A stretch of 64,000 nt of DNA. Origin: Phorcus lineatus. Lineage: Eukaryota > Mollusca > Gastropoda > Trochida > Trochidae. The translations under genes were made by a program, and so were the position numbers. Positions 53,001 through 64,000 of the stretch are shown here, in pieces. Below the pieces are notes generated by a model. That model saw nothing but the letters and a program-made list of their open reading frames with translations, did not search any database and was not told where the DNA came from. Location: NCBI GenBank assembly GCA_921293015.1, contig OV121081.1, positions 57,251,877-57,315,876 on the forward strand, in the 5' to 3' direction. Numbering within the stretch: position 1 is the stretch's first letter; each line of letters opens with the position of its first letter.

Positions 53001-56000
53001 ATTAATCCTATGTTTATTCAAGGGTAGAGCCAATGCACTGAAAGTTTTAAAGCTAGTCAAGTATCTATGAGTTCTTAAAGAATTATGTAAGTAAACTAAG
53101 AATTGAGTTGCATATCTTTCATGAGGATGATGCCATAAAATTCAATTATTTGTTTACAAGTATGTATTCGGACAATTAAGAAGATAAACTAAGTATCGAG
53201 TTGCATTCTCTCTCTCAAAGATGACATGTACTCTAGGACACCTAACACCCAGTAATAACCTCACTCTGTAGCACGTTTATGCACTATTATATTAAACTAT
53301 GTTTACAGCTGCATCGTCTCACTCAGAAAGGATCTCCTATAGGATAGTTTCACCTAGTTACTCACCTCACCCTGAAGCATGTACGTAGGTGTAGGAACTC
53401 GTTAACAGGTGGGGCAGCTGACCAAAACATCAAAAACAGAGATTAAAAGGCATTTAAGCCTTTTGCTACCTCTGCTTGGCAAAGGAGGGACTCTGTCCCC
53501 AAACTTCATGAGTTTCCCTCCTCTGCCAAGCCCAACCCCCACTATTACAAAAGAGAGATCGTGCCCCCCCCCCCCCCCCCCAAGTTTTGAAGTGTTCCTA
53601 CACCTTTGTTGTACATGCACTATATGTTAACATTGCAGACTCAAGTTATATCCTCCACTCTCTCTCTCCAAGTTCTCCCTTCTAGCACCTCCTACTCCAG
53701 AGAGCGATTACAGGTGAGTCTTTGCTATTGTCTACCTGTCCACTAGCACATGACCTGTGTTAATGACCTGCATACAGAAACAAGAATTATTTTCAATACT
53801 TATCATATTGTTCCTATCCAGAATATCGCTTTATTTTCTTTCAATGTTACTTTTCGACTTTTGAAAAAACAATGTGATGACAAAGTTTCATTTGGTTAAA
53901 TTGTCTTTGAACAAATTGACCACACCTACTATTCAATATTACCCTCCCATTTCCGAATATATTACAATCTGCCTGAACTAGGCAATCTCACCAAGGATCA
54001 CTAGTTTGGTATCTGCCTTGCTATTTTTCAAAGAATTTTCTGAGCGGATGGATTTAATTGGAAGAAAGTTGCATTGCTGCTTAACAACACACTGTTAGAT
54101 TGACACTGACATTGATCAAGTTGCTGTGTACTCATCAGTCATTGATGCAGATTATTTCCATATAAAGGATCTTTTGCCATATGCAGATCACATATATTTA
54201 GTTATATTTTGTCTTATTTTGCCACATTGGGTTTGGCCCAAATATAAAAACATTAGAGTGTGTAAAGGGAAAATAACTCAAGCAACAAGTGACTTTTTCT
54301 AGATTATTAACCAACTTGTGTTAATTAACATTGTATCAATGTTGAGCCAAAGATAGGAAAATATCAAGGCATAATCAAACCCAGAGCAAAGTAATGTTAT
54401 CTTGATTTGGTATCATTTTCAAGGATGTGGATGTGATTAACAATTTGAAATCCTGAGGCAGGTGTAGCTTTTGCTTTGATGGTTTTGAGAAAGTTAGGAT
54501 CATTTTCAAAACAAATATCATTTCTGGCATCAAAGAATTCAAATATAAGATAAAAATCCAATATCAATTGTCAATCCTTGAACAAAATGTCTACCCTGTC
54601 TTTTGCAAACAGTTGTAATTTTATCAAATCTTTTATACTTAGGTATTATTCTATGTTACCTTTAGTTTCTATAAAAAAAACCTCCTTAACAATTTAAACT
54701 TTCTTTTCAAGGACAGGTTACCTATTAATAGTTACAAATCTGTCTAATAAAAACAAATTTCTAATATAGAATAGATCAATAGAACTATCCAGTCATGAGT
54801 TCAATAGAAATAGACCCTTTTCATTTCTGTACTTATAGGAAGAACTCTTTCAAGATAATCAAATGCAGTGAAAATGTTCCAGGTTTGCCAAGAGAATGAC
54901 ATGGAATAATCCTGTCCATCAATAGAAAGAATAAAATTCTCACCTTTTGTTTGTTAACAGCCCCTTGTTAACCCCCCAAGTGCCGGGGACACAACAACTG
55001 TTGTATTCAGACAGACCCATTCTAATGAAGTGGCCATGAGACGATTCAATCAGCCCGCAGACTTTACACTCAACAACTTTGCAGGTAAGACAGCTTTAAG
55101 CTATAAGGTGAAACATAAGTAGTGATATATTTTTAATATTAGCACATATGCACATATGACGTTTGCCTAGCAATGATTGTTTCAGCACAAGATGTCATCT
55201 ATTATGACATCATAGAAGCATTACTTATGACATTATGCACTTTGAGCATGCTCATGCATGGAAATGCACTATTGTAATCACTTTAGCAAGTTATCGCAAG
55301 GAAAACAGGCCATTCCCTGGATATTTATATCTGATTAAGATGAAATATACTCTTAATAAAGAAATAATTACACTCGCATGTATCATGAATTTTAAGAAAC
55401 TCCTACAAATATGTATGTAACACTTATGTTTAATTGAGATCATTCCTTCATATAATCTTTTATAAGGATTTAAAGAAACTGCAAGTCTGAGTTCACAGAC
55501 TCTGAAGATTTAACTTTTGCAGAAGCTGATCCATAAATTTTCAAAGGCAGGGTTCAAAGATTACATTCTCTAGAACTGGACAACTCATGTGGCCACTAGG
55601 TGGAGAGTCAGTCAAGAGTTGCTTCAACAATAAGGGCATTCACTTAATCCCTGCCAGATCTAATATGTACAAAATTTTATTGAAATCCACAGAATCAAGA
55701 TTTTTCGGTATAAAGCCTAAAACTGTTCCCAATTTTAATCCCCAATTCTTGTTTTTCATGTTTCAGTAAAGCATAGTTATGAAGTATAAAGCAATGATAA
55801 ATGTTGGTTTTTGTTGGGGGAAAAAAAAAAAATTTTGGTAATTTTTATATTAATCTATCAACTTGATTTTATTTAAGTCATGTTCTTCTTCTACATGAGA
55901 ATTGATACTATACTGAATTGTGCATGATAGACTGATATTCATTGAAAGAAACAGTCTTTTTAACTCGTAGGAGGGAAGTATCTGAGTGAAGTAGCTGTAA

Positions 56001-59000
56001 AATATCTACTTAGCTTTTAACCAATTATCTCACATTTTTGTACTTTTAGATTAAAGCCTTGATGAATTACTTATTAAACTCCTTTTCTAATTGTCATCTA
56101 TCAGATATTTAAAACATCTGATTTTCAAACAATTAATCAAAAGAATTTTGGTTTTTATTTGTGTCTGATAATATGTTTGGAAACATACTGACAATCAGAC
56201 AAACCTTTTGCTTAGTTTTGACTAGTAAAAATGAAATACAAGACAGTGTAATTAAAATCTACCCTGGTGCAAGGAACATGCAACCAATGAGGCTGCTTTC
56301 AGACCATTATGACTATTGACAGTATGTTATCATCCTACACATATTCTTTAAACATTTGTATTCTTACAAACTTTTTGCCATATATTAACAAATGGACAGT
56401 AAACCTCAATAATTCTCAGGGCTTCATACGTTTGTAGGTTGGAGTGTCTTTTTTTCTATTTCTCAATTAATGAAGTTCCACTGCGAAAAACTTACTTGTT
56501 CAACTGTGGTTGTAAATTCAGGAAGCGTACTACCATCAAGATTCTCACCTAATAGTCTACTACAATGTCTCAATCTTCTATCACAGTAGGGTATATCAAG
56601 TTCCAACTCGGTCTAGGTTCAAATCCCACGTCACCTGAAGTCCTGTGCAATACCTATTAAAGGTAACTGCAGTTTCAATGGGCAAACAATTTCACTGAAC
56701 CGTCTAGCAAGATCGTGACAGATTTCAATTACAACTATTTGAAGCCTCTACCTTCTTTTTTGTGACTTAACCCCTGTTAAATCTGGCAAGTTTGAAATAT
56801 TTCCAAAAAGTATTTTACAACTAAGTATAAATCAAATTGACATTCATGATTTTATACTCAAACTGCCTTTGCTAATTAGTGATCTAACATGTCATATATT
56901 TCATGACAGCACGATCTCAACACATCTGGACCAGTCTGATTGATATGTACGTGTGCACTCTTAACATTGCTCAATCACTTCAAGTGTGATAGAGTTGTAA
57001 ATATCATGTTTTATTGGCTCTTATTATTTAGGATATTTTGTCTTCAGTGTTTGACATACCAGTCTGATGTTTGCCTGCTAACCAGCCATCTTACATTGAC
57101 CTAGTTCTTTGTTGACTCGCCTAATGACTGTTGACTTAGATGGCTAATAAACCCTTTCAACCAGATTTACTATTCAAGCAATTATGGGACATTGTGATAG
57201 CATTTACATTTGGAGACTCCAGGTTTGGTATAAATTATGAAAAGTTTTTGGCATTGTGACTCTTATGTGGTGATTTCGAGTTGGTATAATTTTCTGTAAA
57301 GACGTGGTATGGTGACTTTTGGAATGTGGTGACTCCAAGTTTAGTTTGATTTTGTGAGAAAACTTTGAAATGAGACTATTGAAATGTGGTGACTTCAAGT
57401 TTGGAATGTTTTGTGAGGAGACGTGGCATTGTGACTTTTGGAATGTAGTGAAGATTGGGACAATTTTTTTAGAACACTTGGCATTGTGACTTTTGGAATG
57501 TGGTGACTTTAAAGTTTGGTATGATTTTGTAAGAAGTCTTTGTATTGTTTGATAAAAAAGAAATGTAGAAAACCAGCTTGCTTTTGTCAACATTTGTATA
57601 TGGATACTTCAAGTCAGTATGTTCAGTGTCATCAAGTGATTGAGAAGACAAGGCATAGCAACAGTTTGTAAGTGGAGATTCTGATGTGGTGCAGTCCAGT
57701 GAGTTGGAATGAGGAGACTAACTTCTAAATGACTGTATGCAGAAATGTGAATTTGAGTGTGAACGCTGTTATTTTCACTGTTTGTAAGTTAAAAATTGAT
57801 AAGTGATTTGGTGTTTGTTTCTTTTGAATTGAAAACCATTTATATGTGGCGCCTTTAAGACATTTCACATTTTAATATTTGATTGGGAAGACTTGGTATG
57901 ACAGCCAGATGTGTGAAGGACTCCAAGATATTGTAATTGTTCCATGAGTGTATGAAGACTTGGTACTGTGACAGTTTCTTTAGTTCTGAAGAGACACACA
58001 ATCATCACCATTTGTTTGTGAGGACTTCATTATAATCCATGAGCTTGAGTATGAAGACTTGGTTTTGTCTCTGTTTGACATCCCGAGACTTGAAGACAGT
58101 ACATTTCTCCCACTTTTGTGAAACTCTGTATTATCACATTTGTTTGTGGAAATTGTGATGCAAGGTGCAGTTTCTCACTTTAGGGAAGGCTTGGTCTTGT
58201 AACCATTGCAGTGTAGTGATTTGAAGCTGTAGGATTGACTCACAAGACCAGCATGCACCATTCTGATTACCGATGTTACGAGAAGGTTTTCGGGATGAAG
58301 CCAACAAAACCGGCTAATGTAAAGAGAGCTGTTGTGGTTGCTAAACTCGTGAGGCTCATCCAAGCACAGAGTGAAACTACTGGTAGGAAATATTTGTTTT
58401 CTTCTCCCCCCCCCCCCCCCCCCCCCCCCTTAAGTTATGAGGATGTCTTTATTATCGAGACATTACAAGACAATTAACTTGCGGATATTTTATTGATATA
58501 TGTTCGAAAAAGTCAAAGGAGCTGAGAAGGGTAATGTTGTTTCTGAATGGAGCTTAGAAATCTGTAGGAGCAAATAATCTCCTTTTGTTGCCTTAAATAT
58601 TTCATGTCTTGAGCCTTGCACTATCGTCTGTAATAATCGTAATTAATCAACAGTGTTACTTTTAACAAAAGTTTTTTTAATTCTTACCAATATGGGTGCA
58701 ACCTTCATTAAATATATATCTTTAGTTATTTTTTGAAGGGCCAAGGGTTGTGATTTTTTGTTGTTCTACGTTGATTAAGATTTCTTATGCCTAATAAAAA
58801 ATACTGACAAATACAGACCTTTACAGTATGAATAATATTTCATTTGTTAAATGAATTAATAATTCATAACTAGGTTCAAATATGATTCAAAATTCATGTA
58901 AGATAGGATTTAGATAGGATTTCATCCTTCAAATGATATAATTTAAATTTTATATTTGTCATTGATGACGTTTTCTACCAAGAACAATTTCCTGACTGTT

Positions 59001-59384
59001 ACATGACCTAGCACAAGACTAGAACCCCTAGGCTTGTCTATCAGTGTCATCCTATTGTCCGTGCTTATAAACAATCTATGCTTGATCAACTTTTCATGAC
59101 ATCTATCCCCCACTGAAATAAAGATGATATTTGATCAGGCTGATAAACTATGGAAAATATTTTGCATGAACCAACGCGATTGTATTGTTGTCCAATCTGG
59201 CTTTTGTGGGATTTGAGAAACAACTTTCACTGTCTGTAGTCCCATAGTATTTTGTTTTTAAGTAAGTTTATAGGAATCAAACTAATGGATAAACGCAAGT
59301 TGTGTGGAGAGTGTTATCTTCACGGCCGGATGCACTCATTCCTCTTATCAGTGTTCAAAAAGGAAGAAAAACGGCAAGAATCGG
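50035..59384 (+). CDS. Unrecognised gene, five traced coding exons (probably incomplete)
   Basis: Five exons (50035-50082, 53639-53713, 54961-55084, 58233-58382, 59274-59384) with GT/AG borders join without a stop into 169 codons plus one base: MYNYSKPRSRLTAAKE, a Ser-rich part (SSTLSLQVLPSSTSYSRERL), NEVAMRRFNQPADFTLNNFA, CYEKVFGMKPTKPANVKRAV, VVAKLVRLIQAQSE, then KRKLCGECYLHGRMHSFLLS and VFKKEEKRQE. No signal peptide or membrane segment is visible. I do not recognise the family; the fourth exon looks most conserved and helical. The transcript is divergent from GALT and shares its promoter, which suggests broad expression. An alternative ATG lies at 49714. The 3' end is probably outside the window. 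Confidence 0.6.
52431..52703 (+). mobile_element. Full-length tRNA-derived SINE
   Basis: tRNA-like head with perfect A-box (TAGCGCAGTGG), TTCAAATCAAGAGGTCC and a B-box (AGTTCTAATCC). The body contains CCACCCATGGTTTGCTAGTT and CATAGCCACAATGGTGTTG, then CTTGAAAGCGGCGTTAAAC and a CACCT pentamer tail. A 7-bp direct repeat AATTATG flanks it (52421 and 52705), a likely target-site duplication. It is the best of three copies in the window. Confidence 0.9.
53377..53618. repeat. Nested inverted-repeat element with a poly-C tract
   Basis: Outer arms GCATGTACGTAGGTGTAGGA and the reverse complement of GTTCCTACACCTTTG..GTACATGC; inner arms CTTGGCAAAGGAGGGA / TCCCTCCTCTGCCAAG. A C-run of about 18 lies near 53564-53581. 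The right arm ends 20 bases before the acceptor of the exon at 53639. Confidence 0.65.
53639..53713 (+). CDS. Unrecognised gene, exon 2
   Basis: Twenty-five codons, phase 0 both sides, acceptor taacattgcag, donor CAG|gtgagt. Ser/Thr-rich (TQVISSTLSLQVLPSSTS) and ends YSRERLQ. Confidence 0.65.
53714..54960 (+). other. Intron, nothing recognised
   Basis: AT-rich, 1.25 kb; no repeat or element recognised. Confidence 0.6.
54961..55084 (+). CDS. Unrecognised gene, exon 3
   Basis: Forty-one codons plus one base, from tttgttaacag to G|gtaaga: PLVNPPSAGDTTTVVFRQTH, SNEVAMRRFNQPADFTLNNF. Clearly more GC-rich than its surroundings, which favours a real exon. Confidence 0.72.
55085..57179 (+). other. 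Intron, nothing firm
   Basis: AT-rich. TAGGTTCAAATCCCACG near 56620 resembles a B-box of a tRNA-derived repeat but has no A-box partner. Confidence 0.55.
57180..58260 (+). repeat. ~60-bp tandem array running into an exon
   Basis: Clear units every 56-60 bp between 57265 and 57550 of the type AATGTGGTGACTTCAAGTTT, then GGTATGATTTTGTGAGAAGA and CGTGGCATTGTGACTTTTGG. More decayed units (GAAGACTTGGTA...) continue to the acceptor at 58232, where GTAGTGATTTGAAGCTGTAG followed by TCACAAGACCAGCATG fits the same unit. An antisense 129-codon frame at 57204-57593 is a by-product of the 20-codon period. Confidence 0.7.
58233..58382 (+). CDS. Unrecognised gene, exon 4
   Basis: Two bases complete Gly, 49 codons follow, one base remains before gtagga. 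LTHKTSMHHSDYRCYEKVFG, MKPTKPANVKRAVVVAKLVR, LIQAQSETT. Looks helical and conserved, with good codon usage, despite lying next to a repeat array and a poly-C tract (about 58406-58430). Confidence 0.7.
58383..59273 (+). other. Intron with poly-C tract
   Basis: A C-run of about 24 at 58406-58430 just after the donor; the rest is AT-rich with no recognisable feature. Confidence 0.6.
59274..59384 (+). CDS. Unrecognised gene, exon 5
   Basis: Two bases complete Gly, 36 codons follow and one base remains before gtgagc. IKLMDKRKLCGECYLHGRMH and SFLLSVFKKEEKRQES. Phase agrees with exon 4. CxxC followed by a basic helix-like segment might bind a metal, but this is not a recognised motif. Confidence 0.55.
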
Positions 59385-62300
59385 GTGAGCTTAGCGAACG
59401 GTTTTGTCTTTCTTTACAATTACATTAATAATTAATGTCTTGCACTTACAATCATGTTGATAATTTTGCTTTGTTATTGAAATTTGGTTTCTTTTCAATA
59501 GACAAGTATTGATGAAGTCAGGATTAGACTATGTATAATGGTCCTCTTGATAACTACTGTAGACCTCTGTTCCCATGGTAACATAAGTTAACTGAGGCGA
59601 GCATGATTGTCTTAGTCAGAATCAAAGATTTGGTTTTATATAATGCAGTTGTCAGATTCTAAAGACATTTCAGTACTGTAGCGCAGTCAATGTAGCTTTA
59701 GTTTTTTAAGAATAATAAGTTTTTAGCATTAGGCAAACAAATCCTTTTTTCCTAATGAGATCAATGAATAATTATAAAATCCTATAAAGTTTCAGTACAG
59801 GAATGTTATATGGCTTCTAATTCAGGTGAATTAGAGGCTTATGCTGATGACACTCGTATATTGAATTTTATTATCATCAAATCATAGTTAATAAGAATCA
59901 TGGACAAATACAGAATGATACTATTCAAAAATAAATTTGAATCAATAGACTTCACTAAAATCATTTTAAGAATATTTTAATTTCTTTTTTAACAAACAAA
60001 CTTACCAATGATACCGGATATCTATCAAGAAAGATATGACACCAAAACTAATAAAAACCGTAACATAATCTGGTGTAAATCTAGCTTTGATCCCAGTTAA
60101 CATAGAGATAATAACCAAGCTACCTGAAATCAATAAACTTTACTTAAAAATTCTATGCCAATGTCAATTTTAATTGAATACAAATTCATTAAAAAGAGTA
60201 CTAATGACATCTATGTGCGAAAGTTATGAAATCAGAACTGATAAGAAACTTACCAAGACAGAATCTCTCGAAATCCAACGTTGGTTGAATTTGTCACATA
60301 CACAATAAGCCCTCTTATAAATGATCTGGTCCTATGGGAGCCTAATCTGACCAGAGCGAGCATATCACTGAGTACTGTAGCCAGTGAATGTTTATATGTT
60401 GTGCTGTCAGACCTACCAGTGCCTTTATCTCCTGGCCAGCGATACAGCTACGGACTCAGCCATTGGGTTGACCGTCTAACAAATTCTAATTCATTTGGAA
60501 TATCGAAAGAGACCAGACCAAACATTGCTGAACAGTGTAACAAGTGAATTCTTACATTGTGTTAGCTAGCTGCCTATGGTCTTTTGCTGATTGATGATAA
60601 GCTTCTTGAAGGATTTAGCAATGGATCATGAGTATTCAGGGAAGATAGTTGAGAAAGTGTTCTAAATGAGGAAAATCTGTTTTATCCAGAGGATACAAGA
60701 AGGTCAATACAGACATGTGGCTGATCATGATGAAAATTGTACCATCTAGCACCCTCTTTACTGACAATGACAGACTCATCAAATAATCTGAGCTTGGCTG
60801 GACTCATTACTCACTGTACCAAGTGAATCTTTTGCATTGTGCATTCAGAGTTACCAATATCTTCATCAACTAACCTAGGATACACCTCATGGGATCAGAC
60901 AAGATTATTGTGAAGTGTTCACCAACCAAGTGACTGTATTTACCGTCCAGTCAATAAACTTCACTGTATGTTTTGCCGATCTCCCCATGGCCCTATCTTC
61001 TGATCAGAGATACACTTCATAGGGGAGTTTGCCACAGGTCAAATATTCACAGGAATTTATTATAGAGTAGCTGTAAAAATTGAGGAAAATCTGTTCCATC
61101 ATTTGAGAAAATTTTATCTGGCCAGAATGGACATGACACTGTAATCAGTCCAGAAGTAAATACTTATATGATGTGAAGGCCCTACTACCGATAGATTGAT
61201 TTTTTGTCTAGGAATAGGGTCCAGAGAAATTTAGCCATGCCAGATAATTAGGTTGGAAAACATGGAGAACATTCTATATCGCATGGAAAATTATAACTGA
61301 CCAGACCTGAAGTATCATGGATTCATTGAATCTTTCTTTTGGTGACTGTACAGAATTACTCTTTATTGACTAAAGAAGTATTTTCTGTGTCGAAATTGTA
61401 ATCGAAGGATTTGTTATTTTACAATCGAACAACAACTTTACTTGCACTCTTTTATAGCCCAAGATAAAAGAAACTTCATTAGACATTTGCAAATTGAGAC
61501 AATTTATTTATATCTATGTGCATTCAAAGATTAGTATAATAGTCAATACAGCAATTTCTTTACTTCCTCTGCATGTGTTGGGTGATTTCAAATTTGTTCT
61601 GACAACTCCCAATCAAATCAATGTGACATGTAATTAGATCTATGTGATCTGAGAAGGAATCTAGATATATGATCATGGATATTTTTATATCATTACCTTG
61701 TGCCAAATAATAATCTGGCTTAATCTGTACAAGGTCTTGATGGATTAGTCTGTGTGTTGTGTGGTCGGTCAGGTATATCATTGGATTCAAACCTGGTCAA
61801 ATTCCTTGGTTGATGAACTGGAAAGTGCAAACTGACTAAGCTCATGAATCATTGTGTTTCAAGAATTGGATTTGGCTTTTCCAATGGAATTCTTTATGAA
61901 AAGTTGCCTTTTCAGTTACTGTTGTTGATATTTATAGTCAAACAAAGACTCTGAGCCAACTCCGATGAGGACATTCATTTTGAGGGGGGAACTTTATTGG
62001 ATCATTCTTTGGTACACTTGACAAAATGAACAGGTACTGATTACTACTTTTTTGATTTGGGAAACATTTGTGGATTCTGGATTTAAAAGTGAAATTGTTC
62101 TTCAGCACAGTTTTGACATGGAAGGAGTACATTGGATATTTCTTAAATATTGATGATGTGATCAAATTGTTTCCTGTCTTTGGTACAGTTGTCATGTGTT
62201 ATTAATGACAACGGGTTTGTGTTAATTATTGACTGAAGGGTTAAATTGTTTGGAAGCACTGGCACAGTTGCGAAAGGAAACAAGTATGTTAGATTTGGAT

Positions 62301-62864
62301 TTCTGAATGATCAGATGAATCCCTTAGAACTGATAATGCTATGAATTTAAACATGTTGAGATTTTATAACTCTGTAAGTTTTTACTCATTAGCTTCACAA
62401 TCAATAAGATTTTATGTTTATGGACTAGTACTTGAATGGACTTACCTCAGAATTGCATCACAGAGAAAATCTTCCGTATTTGGATTTTATGGTGATTTGC
62501 AGTTGAAAGTAAATATTATAGAATAAAAAATAGAAAAATGATTTGACTGTAAAGTGGGTATTCAAAACAATTTACAAAACACTGAAACCCTGAAATGCCT
62601 AAAATCAAGTGACAAGGGAGCAAGTATTACCTGAACACAGTGTATGGATTAAGCTTGAAATTCATTCATTTTTATGTCAAATTAAGACCTACAAATAACC
62701 AACCTGGACAGAACTTTACAAGGCCGTGAGACTGACATTCTTTGATACAATGCCCTGATAGTCTGTCAAAAATTGGAGACCAAATATACAGTGTGATACT
62801 ATTATCCTCTGCTTTTAAAAAAAGCTGTAACTCTGAAAGACGATAGCACTGTGAACAAATGCAG
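59385..62864 (+). other. Region after exon 5, partly degenerate repeats
   Basis: Probably intron. 60250-61400 holds irregular degenerate repeats. A frame at 60281-60547 (88 codons) falls within the first copy and lacks good splice borders. No other exon is visible. Confidence 0.45.
60250..61400. repeat. Irregular degenerate repeats (~150-350-bp spacing)
   Basis: Recurring pieces: CTGTA(G/C)CCAGTGAATGTTTATATGT-like (60375, 60530, 60815), TCTCCTGGCCAGCGATACAGCT-like (60427, 60885, 61000), GAGGAAAATCTGTTYYATC (60667, 61082) and CTGACCAGAGC-like (60347, 61297). Order is partly kept, so the array is probably old. Confidence 0.5.
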
Positions 62865-62898
62865 ACTCGATATCGTATGACAGTGTCAGTTCCGCCAG
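62865..62898 (+). CDS. Speculative micro-exon of the plus-strand gene
   Basis: Thirty-four bases between aaatgcag and CCAG|gtgagg. In the phase left by exon 5 it would read D-SISYDSVSSA plus two bases. Could be chance. Confidence 0.2.
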
Positions 62899-63428
62899 GT
62901 GAGGTATTACTGAGCACTCACCTGAGACAGCAGGTGAAACAAAGACCAATTACACACAGATTACCTGGATGTCATGATAAGTGTGTTACCTACTGTTCTT
63001 CATTGAATATCTTCCTTCCACTGAATATTCTTTGTCGAGCCTTGAAATGGATGATTTAGATCTTCCCAACTTTATGTGTGATATTATGGATGTCTTTGAC
63101 AGACAATCTGGAAATATTCGAAGTAAATATTTGAAGAAGTCTTCCCAATGGTGAAAACATTTAGGATATTTTTCATATAAACCAGACTTGAATATGATGA
63201 CAACATTACTGACTTCATAACCATCCAAATGTTCAAGGAATTGCTACAAAAGAACACCAAAATGGATGCAGCATAAGTTACTTCTTGACAACGTTTCAGC
63301 TTTCTGTGAGTTCTATGGACATGATTTTGGTTATCTTTGTGTTCCATGTGGAGATATTTCATGGATGAATTACTTGAATTTTTCTATGAAGTGACGGGAT
63401 GAAACTATCAGAAGTTTTCCTGTTAAAG

Positions 63429-63456
63429 GGGGTCTCTCCGTCAGCACTTTCTGGAG
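63429..63456 (+). CDS. Speculative micro-exon of the plus-strand gene
   Basis: Twenty-eight bases between tgttaaag and GAG|gtaaaa; it takes the two bases of the previous candidate and reads RGSLRQHFLE. The acceptor is weak. Could be chance. Confidence 0.15.
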
Positions 63457-64000
63457 GTAAAACTTGTACTTCTAGTTCTAAACAAGTTAGAAATATTTAA
63501 TATATATGAATCATTATGTATATGAAATGGAAATGGTTCTTATTGATTTGTTTCAATATAATAACCATAACTGCAACATATCACAAGATTTTGACTTGAA
63601 TGTGTTTCTGTTAACACTTAACTTGTTCTAAATCTTGAATTTTTACCTTCATTTCATTGTATTTTGATTTAAAAAAACATTTTTAGGGGTAGATCATGTC
63701 ATTGATTTAGATGTGTTTAGGAAAATTTAATCAAACTTGTCACCTATGGTTAATCTTTCTGGTATTTTCATCACCTATTTTGGCTAATCACATTATTCTC
63801 TGAAAGACTTCTTGACAAAGATCAATACCGTTTTTGTGCTTGTGTTGCCAAAGCTTTTTCCAAATATTGAGACTTCAAGTGGCAGCTTATAGCACATGGG
63901 TATACACTTATTCTTAGATATGTGTTTATCCAAACACTGTGTACAATGGGCCAACAATCTGATGAGGTAACTCTGGGTTTAAGGACTACCATTGTATATA
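63457..64000 (+). other. Window end, nothing recognised
   Basis: AT-rich sequence; no exon, stop or polyadenylation signal that could be tied to the plus-strand gene. Confidence 0.5.

Larger units (their letters stand above)
50083..53638 (+). other. 3.6-kb intron with a SINE and a foldback
   Basis: Apart from the SINE at 52431-52703 and the inverted-repeat element at 53377-53618, AT-rich sequence without recognisable features. Confidence 0.6.

Noticed and set aside
53409..53630. 73-codon Pro-rich frame
   Set aside because: Created by the poly-C tract and the inverted repeat; low-complexity translation.
57204..57593. 129-codon antisense protein
   Set aside because: By-product of the ~60-bp tandem array inside an intron; no start context or conservation visible.
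60281..60547. 88-codon frame as a next exon of the plus-strand gene
   Set aside because: No acceptor with the right phase and no donor at its end; it belongs to a repeated region whose other copies carry stops.

Overview
The window is animal nuclear DNA: AT-rich, with coding sequence split into short exons that have GT/AG borders, long introns, and SINE, LINE and hairpin (MITE-like) repeats. The best clue to the organism is a chitin synthase fused downstream of a myosin motor neck (IQ motif), an architecture known from molluscan shell-forming chitin synthases. With the SINE style and a B-box/beta-propeller TRIM-like gene, a mollusc, probably a bivalve, is the best guess.

Layout. (1) About 1-26,590, plus strand: the 3' part of a myosin-domain chitin synthase gene. 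Thirteen exons join with matching phase into 1,731 codons plus stop (IQ neck, polybasic linker, first membrane block, GT2 catalytic core with EDRW and QRRRW motifs, second membrane block, cytoplasmic tail). The motor head lies upstream, outside the window. (2) About 26.6-33.6 kb: intergenic, with a 5'-truncated LINE fragment on the minus strand, a truncated SINE, a decayed LINE C-terminus on the plus strand and degenerate tandem repeats. (3) 33.6-34.16 kb: a degenerate ~51-bp minisatellite. (4) 34,737-37,342, minus strand: a two-exon TRIM-like protein of 710 aa with two B-boxes, a coiled coil and an NHL-like propeller, but no RING. (5) 37.4-41.6 kb: intergenic, with two inverted-repeat elements. 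(6) 41,956-49,549, minus strand: a complete ten-exon galactose-1-phosphate uridylyltransferase (GALT, 350 aa), including a 19-nt first coding exon. (7) About 49.6-49.72 kb: a compact, probably bidirectional promoter with nuclear-receptor half-sites and ETS-, NRF1- and YY1-like motifs. (8) From about 49.7 kb to the window end, plus strand: a divergent gene I do not recognise. Five phase-compatible coding exons (169 codons) are traced, plus two speculative micro-exons; it is probably cut by the window end.

The least expected signal is a recurring structure. In three introns (before the exons at 595, 20,373 and 58,233) a degenerate tandem array runs right up to the 3' splice site, and its unit appears to include the splice site and the first bases of the exon. 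In the first case the last intronic copy is open, in frame, and has its own AG, so it could add 37 residues to the myosin lever arm. A similar series of decayed copies seems to follow the chitin synthase stop codon into the 3' UTR. All assignments come from reading the sequence; no database search or transcript data were available.
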